Shown: positions 1 to 11,517, numbered from the stretch's first letter. The stretch is 64,000 nucleotides of DNA from Roseomonas gilardii (GCF_001941945.1 NZ_CP015585.1:186001-250000), one strand, 5' to 3'. Notes: generated by a model from the letters alone, not told the origin. Program-made: numbers and translations.

Positions 1-618
1 GGGTAGCTTCACCACCTCCAGCTCAATGCCGTTCGCCCTGGCCGCATCAGCCGCCCGCGCGCCGGTATAGCCCTGGTCGACATAGGCCAGTTCGACGCTC
101 TGCCCGGTGGAGGCCTGCACCGCCTGGGCCAGCCGCCCAACCTCGCCACGATCGTCCGCATTGGCGGCGGTCACATGCAACGCCAGCAGATGGCCCAGCG
201 TGTCGACCGCCAGATGCAACTTGGCACCCTGCTTCCGCTTGGCGCCGTCATACCCGGCCCGCGCGCCGCTCTCCGGCGTCGAGCGGAGCGTCCGGCTATC
301 CAGGATGGCAGCGCTGGGCTGGGCTTTGCGGCCAGCAGCCAGGCGCAGGACAGTGCGCAGATCCTCGGCCAGAGCCTCGAAGCAACCAGCCGCCAGCCAG
401 CGCTGCGCCTGCTGATAGACCGCAGCCCAGGGCGGCAGGTCGTTGGGCATCCAGCGCCAGGGCGCCCCGGTCTTGATCACATAGCGCAGGCCGTTGAACA
501 CCTCGCGCAGCGCATGCTCGCGCTGTCCGGCGTCCTCCGGCAGCAGGGTCAGGTAGGGCGCAACCAGCGCCCATTCATCATCGGAAACGTCAGAGGGGTA
601 CGGCTTGCGGGCACTCAT
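1..618 (-). CDS. IS5-family transposase, cut by the window edge
   Basis: A DDE transposase read on the minus strand from the ATG at 618 to the window edge (206 codons, no stop reached). The N-terminus (MSARKPYPSDVSDDEWALV) and the later DSRTLRSTPESGARAGYDG and HLAVDTLGHLLALHV stretches are typical of IS5-family elements of the IS1031/ISL2 kind. The upstream end of the element probably lies near 650-670 (reverse strand gaggctgttatgg), but no partner inverted repeat is visible because the other end is outside the window. It marks the left edge of the stress-tolerance island. The assignment to IS5 is solid; the subgroup is a guess. Confidence 0.85.
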   Translation of the reverse strand, partial: MSARKPYPSDVSDDEWALVAPYLTLLPEDAGQREHALREVFNGLRYVIKTGAPWRWMPNDLPPWAAVYQQAQRWLAAGCFEALAEDLRTVLRLAAGRKAQPSAAILDSRTLRSTPESGARAGYDGAKRKQGAKLHLAVDTLGHLLALHVTAANADDRGEVGRLAQAVQASTGQSVELAYVDQGYTGARAADAARANGIELEVVKLP

Positions 619-743
619 GCCCCACAGCCTGATCGTTACCTACCCACAGGTCCATAACAGCCTCTAGGGTTCAAACCCAATCAGCCTATTAATCGATGTC
701 GCCGTTCCAGATTCACCGCGTTGGTGGATCAAGGGAGGTGAGG

Positions 744-842
744 ATGGCATTGTTCTGGCTGTCGGATGAGGCGCGGGCGGCAATCGAGCCGCACCTGCCG
801 AAGAACCAGCCCGGTGAAGCAGCGCCGACTGCGCCAGATTGA
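744..842 (+). pseudogene. N-terminal remnant of a second IS5-type transposase
   Basis: ATG at 744 behind AGGGAGGTGAGG opens a 32-codon frame (MALFWLSDEARAAIEPHLPK, then NQPG) that matches the conserved beginning of a common IS5-group transposase. After about codon 24 the match is lost and a TGA follows at 840-842, so only the first exon-like stub is left. The rest was removed when the flanking psiE side was joined. It is IS debris and unlikely to be functional. Confidence 0.6.
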
Positions 843-869
843 ACAGGCGATGGCGGGCAGAGACCACGG

Positions 870-1349
870 TCATGGCGCCACACGGTCCCGGGCTTCGCGC
901 TGGTCCTGATCGCGCACGAGCCAATGGACAACCCCGAGCGCAAGCGCCGCGCCCGCGAGTGCGGCTATCTTGGATGATTCCGTCTCGCCGAGGTCCAGGA
1001 TGATGAATTTGCGCGCGATGGCGAGGAGCGCGATCAGCACGATCGTGCGGACCTGGAGGATCCCGAAGCTGCGTTCGGTCGCAACAAGAAGGGAGCGCTT
1101 GAACTCGAGCGCGATCACCACGGTGAAGATCATGCCAAACATCACCTGGAAGGTGGCGTAATCGAGAGTGTCGAATGCCCCCAGAACCAAGCGGCTCACG
1201 ACTTCGCGCATCAGCGCCCCGACCGACGCCACGACGATCGCCGCAATGATGACGCTGAGGACGAAGATGACAACTTGCTCGAACTTCTCGTAGAGCGTCA
1301 TCGCCGACCATTGTTCACGGGTCAGCCCGGATCGTTGCAAGTCTTTCAT
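870..1349 (-). CDS. psiE: PsiE-family inner-membrane protein
   Basis: A 159-residue protein with four strongly hydrophobic segments (about residues 22-48, 63-85, 95-115 and 120-140) separated by short charged loops, the pattern of the phosphate-starvation-inducible E family. PsiE-like proteins are regular members of heat-resistance/stress-tolerance islands; their biochemical role is unknown. I start at the ATG at 1349 (MKDLQRSGLTREQW) because GAGGGGC sits just upstream; the longer frame to 1463 has no such site. It is the last gene of a minus-strand run that follows the three hsp20 genes, about 115 bp after the first of them, and could be co-transcribed with them. Family call from topology, motifs such as EFKRSLL and context. 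Confidence 0.72.
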   Translation of the reverse strand: MKDLQRSGLTREQWSAMTLYEKFEQVVIFVLSVIIAAIVVASVGALMREVVSRLVLGAFDTLDYATFQVMFGMIFTVVIALEFKRSLLVATERSFGILQVRTIVLIALLAIARKFIILDLGETESSKIAALAGAALALGVVHWLVRDQDQREARDRVAP

Positions 1350-1464
1350 GATTGCCCCTCGAAAGCCGCCCCGGAGAGATAAGCTCCCCGGGACTTCGCC
1401 AGACGGTGCGATATCGCACTGAGCGGAGGGGCCGCCGCAAACCGGCGACACCCAATGTGGCAAA

Positions 1465-1956
1465 TCAGCCGTTCTTGACCTCGATGCGCTTGACCTTGGC
1501 CTGCGCCTCGGGAGTCTGGGGCAGCTTGATCGTCAGAACCCCGTTCTTGAAGGATGCTTGCGCCTTTTCGCCATCCACACCGGGGGGGAGCGGAATTGTC
1601 CGGTAGATCGCGCCGTAGCTGCGCTCGGAGAGATAGTATCCCGTCTTCTTCTCCTGGCGCTCGATCCTCTTCTCTCCCTTCACGGTCAACATGTCATCGT
1701 TGACCGTTACCTCGATGTCCTTCATCTCCATGCCCGGCAGCTCGATCGACACTTCGATCGCGTCGTCGGTCTCGACCATGTCGGATTTGGCTTCGCCGCT
1801 GCCCCAGGGCCATTCGAAATGACCGACCCTATTCCAGAAATTCTCGAACACGTGGTTCATCTCGCGCTGAAGCGTCGCGATCGGGTTGTCTTCGCTGCTT
1901 TTGGCGTCTGGCGCGCCGTCCTTGCGCGCCCAGGGAATGAGGCCTTTAATCTGCAT
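1465..1956 (-). CDS. Small heat shock protein Hsp20 (copy 1)
   Basis: A 163-residue alpha-crystallin-type small heat shock protein that would hold unfolding cytoplasmic proteins until ClpK/DnaK-type machines refold them. The N-terminal region is variable and ends in LQREMNHVFENFW. The alpha-crystallin domain runs from about residue 55 to 150 (MVETDDAIEVSIELPGM at the start, GVLTIKLPQTPEA near the end), with the usual A-x-x-x-N-G-V-L-T signature, here ASFKNGVLTI. A C-terminal IEVKNG tail follows. It lies 20 bp downstream of copy 2, so the two are very probably one transcript. Length is ordinary for the family. Confidence 0.93.
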   Translation of the reverse strand: MQIKGLIPWARKDGAPDAKSSEDNPIATLQREMNHVFENFWNRVGHFEWPWGSGEAKSDMVETDDAIEVSIELPGMEMKDIEVTVNDDMLTVKGEKRIERQEKKTGYYLSERSYGAIYRTIPLPPGVDGEKAQASFKNGVLTIKLPQTPEAQAKVKRIEVKNG

Positions 1957-1976
1957 GACATGGTCTCCTTGGGTTT

Positions 1977-2375
1977 TCAGGCGCCCTTGACGGCGATCCT
2001 TTTCGGCTGCGCTTCAAGGGCTCGGGGGAGCGTCAAAGTGAGGACGCCTCCACGCATCTCGGCTTCAATCGTGTCGGGGTCGAAGTTCTCGGAAAGCGTG
2101 GAGGCCCTCTCGAAATCACCCTCGCCATATTCGGCATAGGCAAGTTCCAGGTTTTCTGGCCGCATCGGCTCAACCTTGCCGCAGATCGTCAGCACGCGGT
2201 TTTCGAGCGTGATTTCGACCGCATCAGCGGCGACCCCAGGCATTTCGAGCATCATGGAGACACCCTGATCGGTCTCGACGATATCGGTTAGCGGACGGTA
2301 GATGCGGCCGCCGCCGGCGGTTTCAGGCGCGTGGGTCGGCGTCTTTTCGGTGGCTTGCGTGATGTCGGTGCTCAT
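1977..2375 (-). CDS. Small heat shock protein Hsp20 (copy 2)
   Basis: A 132-residue Hsp20 with a very short N-terminal arm. The alpha-crystallin domain covers about residues 28-125 (VETDQGVSMMLEMPGVAADAV to GGVLTLTLPRALEA). It retains the conserved GVLT motif and ends in a basic RIAVKGA tail. Compared with copy 1 it has a longer insertion in the middle of the domain (PMRPENLELAYAEYGEGDF). It sits 14 bp after copy 3 and 20 bp before copy 1 in one minus-strand operon. The divergence between the three copies suggests hetero-oligomers or different client ranges, which is inference. Confidence 0.92.
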   Translation of the reverse strand: MSTDITQATEKTPTHAPETAGGGRIYRPLTDIVETDQGVSMMLEMPGVAADAVEITLENRVLTICGKVEPMRPENLELAYAEYGEGDFERASTLSENFDPDTIEAEMRGGVLTLTLPRALEAQPKRIAVKGA

Positions 2376-2389
2376 CGTTCCAGCTCCTC

Positions 2390-2773
2390 TCAGGCTGCCT
2401 TGATCTCGATTTTCTTTGGATTTTCTGCCTCGGGCCGGGAGATGACGATCCGCAATACGCAGTTCGTCATCCTCGCCTCGACCTTGTCATCCGAGGCCGC
2501 GAATGGCAGTCGGATCGCGCGGGAAAACTTGCCATAACCGCGTTCGTTGCGGTGCCAGCGCGCACCTTCGGGAACCTCGGACGCCTTGCGTTCGCCTGAC
2601 AGCGTCAGGACGTTGTCCTTGACCGCGATCTCGATATCGCCCGGCTCAATGCCAGGGAGTTCGGTAGTAACGGCGACGGCTTCCGCACCCTGCCAGACAT
2701 TCACTGCCGGGAATGCCGCACGAGACGGCGACGGCCAGAAACCGCGGTCTAGATCGCGCATCATGGCGCGCAT
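2390..2773 (-). CDS. Small heat shock protein Hsp20 (copy 3), with an in-frame stop near its natural start
   Basis: A 127-residue Hsp20: the alpha-crystallin domain covers about residues 20-120 (VTTELPGIEPGDIEIAV to CVLRIVISRPEAE). The conserved N-G-V-L is N-C-V-L here. The start is odd. A good ribosome site (GGAGG) precedes an ATG at 2818, but the third codon is TAA (2812-2810). The frame then continues uninterrupted (SDISGRSDPFAL) into the first usable ATG at 2773, which has no Shine-Dalgarno sequence. The expected family N-terminus is therefore cut off by one stop, and expression may be reduced or rely on re-initiation. It is the first gene of the minus-strand hsp20-hsp20-hsp20-psiE run. 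Confidence 0.82.
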   Translation of the reverse strand: MRAMMRDLDRGFWPSPSRAAFPAVNVWQGAEAVAVTTELPGIEPGDIEIAVKDNVLTLSGERKASEVPEGARWHRNERGYGKFSRAIRLPFAASDDKVEARMTNCVLRIVISRPEAENPKKIEIKAA

Positions 2774-2927
2774 CAGCGCAAAGGGGTCGCTGCGGCCAGA
2801 TATGTCGGATTAGAGCATTGCTGGCCTCCTGTGGCTCAACGACGTCGTGCAGGGAAACACTGATTTCGCGGTTCGATCGCCACGGCAAGAGAGATCGATC
2901 CCAAAACCTTTTCAATTCTACGCTCAT
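2646..2927 (-). other. Leader ORF overlapping the hsp20 copy 3 start, possibly an Hsp20 N-terminal remnant
   Basis: An open frame from the ATG at 2927 (MSVELKRFWDRSLLPWRSN...) runs across the start of hsp20 copy 3 in another frame. Its first ~35 residues look like the N-terminal arm of some Hsp20 proteins (the phrase RFWDRSLLPWRS and the later SLHDVV). The part inside hsp20 is probably shadow. It may be the beginning of a former hsp20 gene now frameshifted relative to the body, or a short leader peptide that couples translation to the downstream gene. Weakly supported. Confidence 0.25.
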
Positions 2928-2954
2928 AATGATACCACGCAAGCATGATTTATG

Positions 2955-2984
2955 TTGGCACTTCAATCTCTGGTGGCGTCTAAT
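2955..2984 (+). promoter_or_regulatory. Candidate sigma-70-type promoter for marR/ftsH
   Basis: TTGGCA (2955-2960) and TCTAAT (2979-2984) are separated by 18 bp and lie 38 bp before the MarR-type start. They sit in the 200-bp divergent spacer between the hsp20 and marR operons. The assignment rests on resemblance only. Confidence 0.33.
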
Positions 2985-3021
2985 GAAGCTTCGCGATGGC
3001 CAACAGATCCTTGGAGGTCAA

Positions 3022-3453
3022 ATGATGATTGCATCCGACCATGCGCTGATGGGGACGACGATCCATCGGGTCGCCCAGCTCATCCAGCAGCGGATCGACG
3101 ATGAAATTCGTGAGACCGGTCTGACGCGACTGTCGTGGTTGGCAGCCGCCCATGTGGACGAGTGCCCGGGCCTCACGATCGGCGACCTCGCGGCGCGGTT
3201 GGAAGTCGGCAGTGCGACAGCCGGGCAACTCGTGGACCGCATGGTGCGCGGCGGCTGGGTTGAGCGTTCGCCGTCATCGAGTGATCGGCGGTCGCAGATC
3301 GTTGTACCGACGAGAAAGACGCAAGAAATCTTGCGAGACCTAGACCCCCGACGAGCGGCGTTGCAGGAAGACATCTTACAGGATCTATCAGTCGACGAGA
3401 GGCGCGTTCTTCTCGCACTTCTCGAACGCATACGTGCGCGGCTTTCACGCTAG
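3022..3453 (+). CDS. MarR-family transcriptional regulator
   Basis: A 143-residue winged-helix regulator. The helix-turn-helix is about residues 52-73 (LTIGDLAARLEVGSATAGQL), followed by the wing WVERSPSSSDRRSQIV, where the S-x-x-D-R-R motif is a MarR hallmark; an alpha-helical dimerisation segment closes the protein. The start is the ATG at 3022 behind TTGGAGG; longer frames upstream lack such a site. It is divergent from the hsp20 operon and its stop lies 16 bp before ftsH, so it probably controls one or both sides of this stress island. The effector is not deducible. Confidence 0.85.
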   Translation: MMIASDHALMGTTIHRVAQLIQQRIDDEIRETGLTRLSWLAAAHVDECPGLTIGDLAARLEVGSATAGQLVDRMVRGGWVERSPSSSDRRSQIVVPTRKTQEILRDLDPRRAALQEDILQDLSVDERRVLLALLERIRARLSR

Positions 3454-3469
3454 AGGGGCGCGAATCTGT

Positions 3470-5302
3470 ATGGAAAGGAAGACCGAATACAACATCTGGT
3501 ATTGGGTGGCGGCTGTCATAGCCGTGCTTTTTATCCAGAACCTGATCGCTGGCTGGCAATCCGTCGCTCCCATTAGCTACAGCCAGTTCGAGAAGTATCT
3601 CGCTGACGGGAAAATTTCTTCTGTCGCGGTCGGGTCAGACACTATCACAGGCACCTTCGCCGAACCCGTCGACGGCAAGAAGCAGTTCGTGACGACCGTT
3701 GTGAATCCCGCAATCCTGGAACGGATAGACCGGTCAGGTATCGAGATAACTGGCGTTCCGCAGAACACTTTTCTCGGCACGCTGATTTCCTGGGTAGCGC
3801 CAGCGCTTGTCTTCTTCGGAATCTGGATGCTGCTGTTCCGGAAGTTCGCCGACAAGCAGGGTTTCGGCGGGTTCATGCAGGTCGGCCGCAGCAAGGCCAA
3901 AGTTTACATGGAAAAGGAAACCGGCGTCAGTTTCGCCGACGTGGCCGGCGTGGACGAGGCTAAGGCCGAGTTGGAGGAGGTCGTGGAGTTCCTCAAGACC
4001 CCGGCAGAATACGGAAAGCTGGGCGCACATATCCCCAAAGGCATATTGCTCGTTGGGCCGCCGGGCACCGGCAAGACGCTTCTCGCGCGCGCGGTGGCGG
4101 GTGAGGCGGGCGTGACCTTCTTTTCGATCTCGGGATCAGAGTTCGTCGAGATGTTCGTGGGCGTCGGTGCCGCTCGGGTGCGCGACTTGTTCGAGCAGGC
4201 CCGGAAATCCGCCCCGGCGATCATCTTCATCGACGAACTCGACGCTCTTGGGAGGGCGCGCTCCTCCGGCCAGATCGCCGGTGGCCATGATGAGCGTGAG
4301 CAGACGCTGAACCAGCTTCTGACCGAGCTCGATGGCTTCGACCCTTCGGTGGGCATCGTGCTCTTGGCCGCCACCAACCGGCCCGAGATCCTCGACCCCG
4401 CGCTTCTCCGCGCGGGCCGCTTCGACCGGCAGGTGTTGGTGGATCGGCCTGACAAGAAGGGACGAGTGCAGATTCTTGGCGTTCACATGAAAAAGGTGAA
4501 GCTCGCCGCGGACGTCGATGCCGATAAGGTCGCAGCGCTTACTCCCGGCTTTTCTGGAGCGGATCTTGCCAATCTCGTCAACGAGGCAGCATTGCTCGCC
4601 ACGCGCCGCAAGGCAGATGCGGTGACGATGGACGACTTCAACAATGCCGTAGAACGCATCATCGCCGGGTTGGAAAAGAAGAACCGCGTTCTGAACCCGC
4701 GCGAGCGCGAGATCGTGGCGCATCACGAGATGGGGCACGCGCTGGTGGCGATGGCTCTGCCGGGGGTGGATCCGGTGCACAAAGTCTCGATCATCCCGCG
4801 CGGGATTGGCGCGCTCGGCTACACGATCCAGCGCCCGACCGAGGACCGCTTCCTGATGACGCGGGAGGAACTCGAGAACAAGATCGCCGTGCTGCTCGGC
4901 GGGCGCGCGGCCGAGAAGATCATCTACGACCACCTCTCGACTGGGGCAGCGGACGATCTGGTCAAGGCCAGCGATATTGCCCGCGCCATGGTCGTACCGT
5001 ACGGGATGGACGAAGACCTCGGGCATGTCAGCTACGACACCGATCGGCCCGGTTTTCTCGGCAGCGGCGACCAGTCGTCCTGGCTGAACCGCCGCTACAG
5101 CGACGCCACTGCTGAGCGGATAGACGCGAAGGTGCGCGACATCGTGGATGGCGTGTTCAAGCGCACCCTCACCCTTCTTGAAAGCAATCGGGATCTTCTT
5201 GAGCAATCGGCGCAGGACCTCTTGCAACGAGAGACACTGGACGAGACCGATCTGGTGGCAATCGGGTCCAAGGTGAAAAGAACAGAAGCGGTCGCTGCGT
5301 AA
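3470..5302 (+). CDS. ftsH: Island-type FtsH, membrane AAA+ zinc metalloprotease
   Basis: A 610-residue ATP-dependent protease for quality control of membrane proteins and regulators. Two membrane helices (about residues 9-28 and 103-123) flank a periplasmic loop. The AAA+ domain follows with Walker A GPPGTGKT at about 196-203, Walker [12 protein letters not shown] and the second region of homology ([19 protein letters not shown]). The zinc protease motif HEMGH is at about 419-423. I start at the ATG at 3470 ([10 protein letters not shown]) because GAGGGG precedes it. The gene lies 16 bp after marR. All catalytic residues are present. The location among hsp20 and clpK suggests an extra stress-specific copy rather than the housekeeping ftsH. 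Confidence 0.95.
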   Translation: MERKTEYNIWYWVAAVIAVLFIQNLIAGWQSVAPISYSQFEKYLADGKISSVAVGSDTITGTFAEPVDGKKQFVTTVVNPAILERIDRSGIEITGVPQNTFLGTLISWVAPALVFFGIWMLLFRKFADKQGFGGFMQVGRSKAKVYMEKETGVSFADVAGVDEAKAELEEVVEFLKTPAEYGKLGAHIPKGILLVGPPGTGKTLLARAVAGEAGVTFFSISGSEFVEMFVGVGAARVRDLFEQARKSAPAIIFIDELDALGRARSSGQIAGGHDEREQTLNQLLTELDGFDPSVGIVLLAATNRPEILDPALLRAGRFDRQVLVDRPDKKGRVQILGVHMKKVKLAADVDADKVAALTPGFSGADLANLVNEAALLATRRKADAVTMDDFNNAVERIIAGLEKKNRVLNPREREIVAHHEMGHALVAMALPGVDPVHKVSIIPRGIGALGYTIQRPTEDRFLMTREELENKIAVLLGGRAAEKIIYDHLSTGAADDLVKASDIARAMVVPYGMDEDLGHVSYDTDRPGFLGSGDQSSWLNRRYSDATAERIDAKVRDIVDGVFKRTLTLLESNRDLLEQSAQDLLQRETLDETDLVAIGSKVKRTEAVAA

Positions 5303-5366
5303 CACTGTCACTTGTGCAGATGATTGGCGGACAACCCTAACTGGATAAAAAGGACGGAGAAGAGAA

Positions 5367-8273
<2,907 letters not shown>

Positions 8274-8287
8274 CGTTGCGAAGGACT

Positions 8288-8317
8288 GGCCCGGCGCGAT
8301 GACGGTCGCGCCGGGCC
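8288..8317 (+). terminator. Strong hairpin after clpK, probable terminator or attenuator
   Basis: GGCCCGGCGCGA and TCGCGCCGGGCC form a perfect 12-bp stem around a 6-nt loop, followed by ATTTCG rather than a long T-run. It lies 14 bp after the clpK stop and 34 bp before the next gene, so it may end most transcripts from clpK or protect the mRNA end while allowing partial read-through. Confidence 0.6.
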
Positions 8318-8351
8318 ATTTCGTCGGAGGGTTACAGGAAGGATCCACGGC

Positions 8352-9491
8352 ATGAAAGTCATCAGAACATTTCGCAATCTTGACCGGCACGGGCAACAGC
8401 GCGCGCCTGAGGTCATCGAGGAAGAGGTGCGGCAACTTGAACCTCATCTTGTACGCTTCAGCGAGGATCTCGTCCGGCTCGAAGTCGTCGCCTCCCAGAC
8501 GAGGGGCAAGACGCGCATCCAGGTCAGCCTGCGCCTGCAACTGCCCTCGGGCGTGATCGCGGCGCAGGAAGAGGGGTTCGAGATCGAGCCTGTCCTGCGC
8601 AAAGCCTTTGCCGACCTGCGCCAGCGGGTTGACCGGCATGTGGCGCGCCTCAAGCACGAGTCTGAATACAAGCGTCCCGCCCGCCGGCGCCGGATCGGCG
8701 CCCCGCTGCCGTCCGCGCGGGATGCGGCGGAAGCGGACCGGCGCCAACTCTTCTTCGACCTAATCGAGGATCATCTCGATACGGTCTACGACACCGTCAG
8801 GCGCGAGTTGACCTATCTCGAGTGTAGCGGGTCTGTGCCGGCAGGCTACCTGAGCGTTCGCGATATCGTCGATGCGACGATCCTCAACGGGCTCAACTGC
8901 TTCGAGGGGCGGCCGACCGAATTCTCCGTCCGGGACTGGCTGACGGAACTGGCCTTCGAGACCATCGAGACCGAGGCGCAGGCTGCGCGCCGCGCGGTGC
9001 CCGAGGATGCCGCCTCGATCGACGCGGCGCCCGAGGCGCCGGCCAGGGAGCCTACCGAGTCGGATGAGGAGATGTTCGAGTTCTACCAGCCCGACGACGT
9101 GCTGCTGCTCGAGGAACTCGTCGCCGACGACGGTGGGGACGACCCCGAAAGGGCGGTCGCTAAACGGCAGGACGCACTGCTCTTGCACCGGGCGATCGCC
9201 GGTCTGCCGGCGCTTTGGCGCAGGGTCCTGTTTCTTGTCGATCTGAACGACACCCCGCTTGAAACAGCCTCCTCCGTTCTCGGCATTCCCGAAGACGACG
9301 TGACCCGGATCGTCCAGTCGGCGCGCGATTATCTTCGCGATAAACTGCGTGACTCAGGTCAGTCTTCCGATACCGCTCATGCGCTTTTTAAGAGTGCTCA
9401 TCAGAGAAGGTTGCGAATTCCACAGCCCCTGCGGGATCGCGCTCGGCTGGAACGCGCTTTTCTGGGGGACAACCGAGGGGAAGCACCATGA
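8352..9491 (+). CDS. Fusion of a ribosome-hibernation-factor-like domain and sigma-like regions
   Basis: A 379-residue protein with two parts. Residues 1-110 resemble the S30AE/HPF-RaiA ribosome hibernation fold (EVIEEEVRQLEPHLVRF, then a strand-rich VRLEVVASQTRGKTRIQVSL and IEPVLRKAFADLRQRVDRHV). Residues 125-185 resemble a degenerate sigma region 2 (RQLFFDLIEDHLDTVYDTVR). An acidic linker follows, then residues 275-330 resemble sigma-70 region 4 (LPALWRRVLFLVDLNDTPLE, then a helix-turn-helix with SSVLGIPEDDVTRIV). Inference: it could couple ribosome inactivation to transcription under stress. It starts 8 bp after GGAAGG and its stop overlaps the next start (ATGA). The domain reading is by eye and the region-2 part is the weakest. 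Confidence 0.68.
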   Translation: MKVIRTFRNLDRHGQQRAPEVIEEEVRQLEPHLVRFSEDLVRLEVVASQTRGKTRIQVSLRLQLPSGVIAAQEEGFEIEPVLRKAFADLRQRVDRHVARLKHESEYKRPARRRRIGAPLPSARDAAEADRRQLFFDLIEDHLDTVYDTVRRELTYLECSGSVPAGYLSVRDIVDATILNGLNCFEGRPTEFSVRDWLTELAFETIETEAQAARRAVPEDAASIDAAPEAPAREPTESDEEMFEFYQPDDVLLLEELVADDGGDDPERAVAKRQDALLLHRAIAGLPALWRRVLFLVDLNDTPLETASSVLGIPEDDVTRIVQSARDYLRDKLRDSGQSSDTAHALFKSAHQRRLRIPQPLRDRARLERAFLGDNRGEAP

Positions 9492-10072
9492 TGCGCGGTC
9501 ACAATCGTCCACCCTTTCCGCCGACGATACCCGGGACCAACATGAGGTCATGGGACGTTCCGACCGCGATCATCTACCGGCCGTCTCGTTCCGCGATGAC
9601 ATCGGCGCCGCGGCCCAACTACTGGCTACTGGAATTCGAGCCGTCTCGACCCCTGCAGGTCGAGCCGCTGATGGGATATACCTCCAGCAACGATCCCTAT
9701 CGTTCGATCCGGCTGAAATTTCCCGACCGCGAAAGCGCCGTGGAATTCGCGGAGCGGCAGGACTGGCGCTATTTCGTGCGTGAGGACGTGGCTCACCGGC
9801 ATGCGCCTGACCGCTGGCGGGGAGAGGAGCGGCATCGCCTCTACAAGGGAGCCGACGCCCCGAACGCCTTTCGCATAACGTCCCGCGTGGATCACGATCG
9901 CTCGGATCACCGCCTCCGGCGCGCGGTCGAGCAAGAAGGCACGGTGGACCTGTCGTCGCAAGAACAGGCCGAATTCGATCCGGTGCTTGAAGCCGATCTA
10001 GAATCCTTCCCGGCCTCGGATCCCCCAGCCTGGACCGGCATCACTGTCGGCCCCACCAAGGGTAAACCTTGA
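9488..10072 (+). CDS. NDUFS4-like (complex I Fe-S protein 4 family) protein
   Basis: A 194-residue soluble protein whose central 90 residues match the ETC complex I subunit/NDUFS4 family: AIIYRPSRSAMTSAP, NYWLLEFEP, PLMGYTSSNDPY and the terminal WRYFVRE are hallmark segments. In mitochondria and alphaproteobacteria this subunit stabilises the NADH-binding arm of complex I; here it sits in a stress island and carries an extra charged C-terminal tail ending in FPASDPPAWTG, a motif shared by small stress-related proteins. The start overlaps the stop of the HPF/sigma fusion by 4 bp, so translation is likely coupled. The role in this context is unknown. Confidence 0.75.
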   Translation: MMRGHNRPPFPPTIPGTNMRSWDVPTAIIYRPSRSAMTSAPRPNYWLLEFEPSRPLQVEPLMGYTSSNDPYRSIRLKFPDRESAVEFAERQDWRYFVREDVAHRHAPDRWRGEERHRLYKGADAPNAFRITSRVDHDRSDHRLRRAVEQEGTVDLSSQEQAEFDPVLEADLESFPASDPPAWTGITVGPTKGKP

Positions 10073-10178
10073 TGCCGGTCGCTTTTCGATTTTTGAGAGC
10101 AGCAAACCGGTCCGCGCAGGGGCAAGTTGGATTGCCGACTTTGACATATGACTTGAGTTCCAGACAGGAGACAAGCCA

Positions 10179-10826
10179 ATGAAGACCAGCACTGAAAATC
10201 CGTCCGGCGCGATGCAGGACATGCTGAGCACGCTGCCCCAGAACTGGTGGGCCTTCGTGCTGCGCGGTGTGCTCGCACTTGTGCTAGCGCTACTCGCCTT
10301 CCTCATGCCTGGAGAATCGCTTCTGGCGCTGACGCTGGTTTTCGGCGCTTTCGCCTTCGCCGACGGCGTGTTCGGCCTCATCGCCGCGATACGAAATATC
10401 CGCAAGGGCGATCGCTGGGTATGGCTGATGTTCAGCGGCATTCTGGGGATAGCGACAGGCGCCGTCGTGGTCGTCTCGCCCTTCCTTGCGGCGCTGGTGT
10501 TGGCGACATTCCTTTGGGTCAGTATCGCCTTCTGGTCGGTATCCTCCGGCGTCACAGAGATCTTGGCGGCCATCCGCCTGCGCAAGGAAATCAAGGGCGA
10601 AATCTGGCTCATCCTGAGCGGCATCATCTCGGTCGCATTGGGTGTAGCCGTGACCTGGATGCTGCTGACGCGACCGCTTGAAAGCTTCCTTGCTCTCGGC
10701 TGGCTTCTCGGCTTCTACGCCGCCTTCTTCGGAGCCATGATGATTTTGCTCGGTCTGCGGTTGCGCCGCGCACTTCGCGAGACATCCGACAAAGGCACCG
10801 GCGCCGCTCAGTCCGCTGGTACGTGA
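10179..10826 (+). CDS. hdeD: HdeD-family membrane protein
   Basis: A 215-residue protein with six predicted membrane helices arranged as three hairpins (for example VLRGVLALVLALLAFLMPG, SLLALTLVFGAFAFADGVFG and LASFLALGWLLG-type segments). This is the DUF308/HdeD pattern. HdeD supports acid resistance at high cell density in E. coli and an hdeD gene is a standard member of stress-tolerance islands. The start at 10179 follows a GGAGA site. It lies 106 bp after the NDUFS4-like gene and is the last recognisable gene of the island before IS66 debris. Confidence 0.88.
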   Translation: MKTSTENPSGAMQDMLSTLPQNWWAFVLRGVLALVLALLAFLMPGESLLALTLVFGAFAFADGVFGLIAAIRNIRKGDRWVWLMFSGILGIATGAVVVVSPFLAALVLATFLWVSIAFWSVSSGVTEILAAIRLRKEIKGEIWLILSGIISVALGVAVTWMLLTRPLESFLALGWLLGFYAAFFGAMMILLGLRLRRALRETSDKGTGAAQSAGT

Positions 10827-10960
10827 TGCGATCGCGGAAGACCGGGCATCGCAACGGCGATGTCGACGATCTAACGTAAGCGCTGCCTGGGTGCCCTTCT
10901 TCCCGAGCGTGCCGATGCTGTGCTGCCTTGCCTTCAGGTGGGGAGCTTCGAGCCGACATT

Positions 10961-11215
10961 ATGGTCGACGTTAGCGATGACGCGAGTGGCCGCGGATACC
11001 GCCGTGTAGAGGTGCTGACAGGGCCCGGGCGCCGCCGGCGGTGGTCGGAGGAAGCCAAGGCACGGATCGTCGCAGAGACGCTCGCACCCGGCGCCGTCAT
11101 CGCCGAGGTGGCGCGTCGTTGGCAGGTCTGCTCCCAACAGGTGTTCACCTGGCGGCGGGAGATGCGGCACAACACGCCTCCCGCATTCGTGCCGATCGTG
11201 GCGGAGCCCAGTGTG
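10961..11215 (+). pseudogene. IS66 TnpA (OrfA) remnant
   Basis: The frame from the ATG at 10961 encodes an IS66-type TnpA helix-turn-helix segment (RRRRWSEEAKARIVAE, VARRWQVCSQQVFTWRREM). After about residue 85 it leaves the family at a junction near 11215 and stops artificially at 11257. The rest of tnpA, tnpB and tnpC are missing here; a truncated tnpC of the same family occurs at 22016-23276, so the original element may have been broken by rearrangement. Confidence 0.75.
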
Positions 11216-11218
11216 GCG

Positions 11219-11517
11219 CCCCGGGAGCCCACCATGTTCTCGACCAGCTCGTCGTAGTGCTTGTCGGTACGGTTCATGCGCATGAGGATCATCGCCATCG
11301 AATGAATGGCTTCGGACTTCTTCTTCGCACCAGTGGAGGTCTGAACTGCGAGGAGTAAGAAGCGAGCCATCTCCTCGCGAAGAGCGTTAATCCACGCTTG
11401 CCGAAATTCAGCATGTTTGAGCTGCTGGGTTGCTCGGGTCTGCACGAACCCGTTCTGTCCGAATACGTAAGGAGGGCCAAGTTGTTCGACGACCATGCGG
11501 GCGAAGGTTTTCTTTGA
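11219..11517 (-). pseudogene. Fragment of an unidentified gene between IS66 debris and the next ORF
   Basis: The minus strand has about 98 codons of protein-like sequence (KKTFARMVVEQLGPPYVFG, then helical FRQAWINALREEMARFLLL and MILMRMNRTDKHYDELVENM) with neither a proper start nor an end. It runs straight into the reverse of the IS66 tnpA fragment at about 11215. It looks like the middle of a gene cut on both sides. I do not recognise the family. Confidence 0.35.

Noticed and set aside
4136-5311. Long minus-strand frame opposite ftsH (391 codons)
   Set aside because: Antisense of a fully conserved ftsH; no family features or ribosome site.
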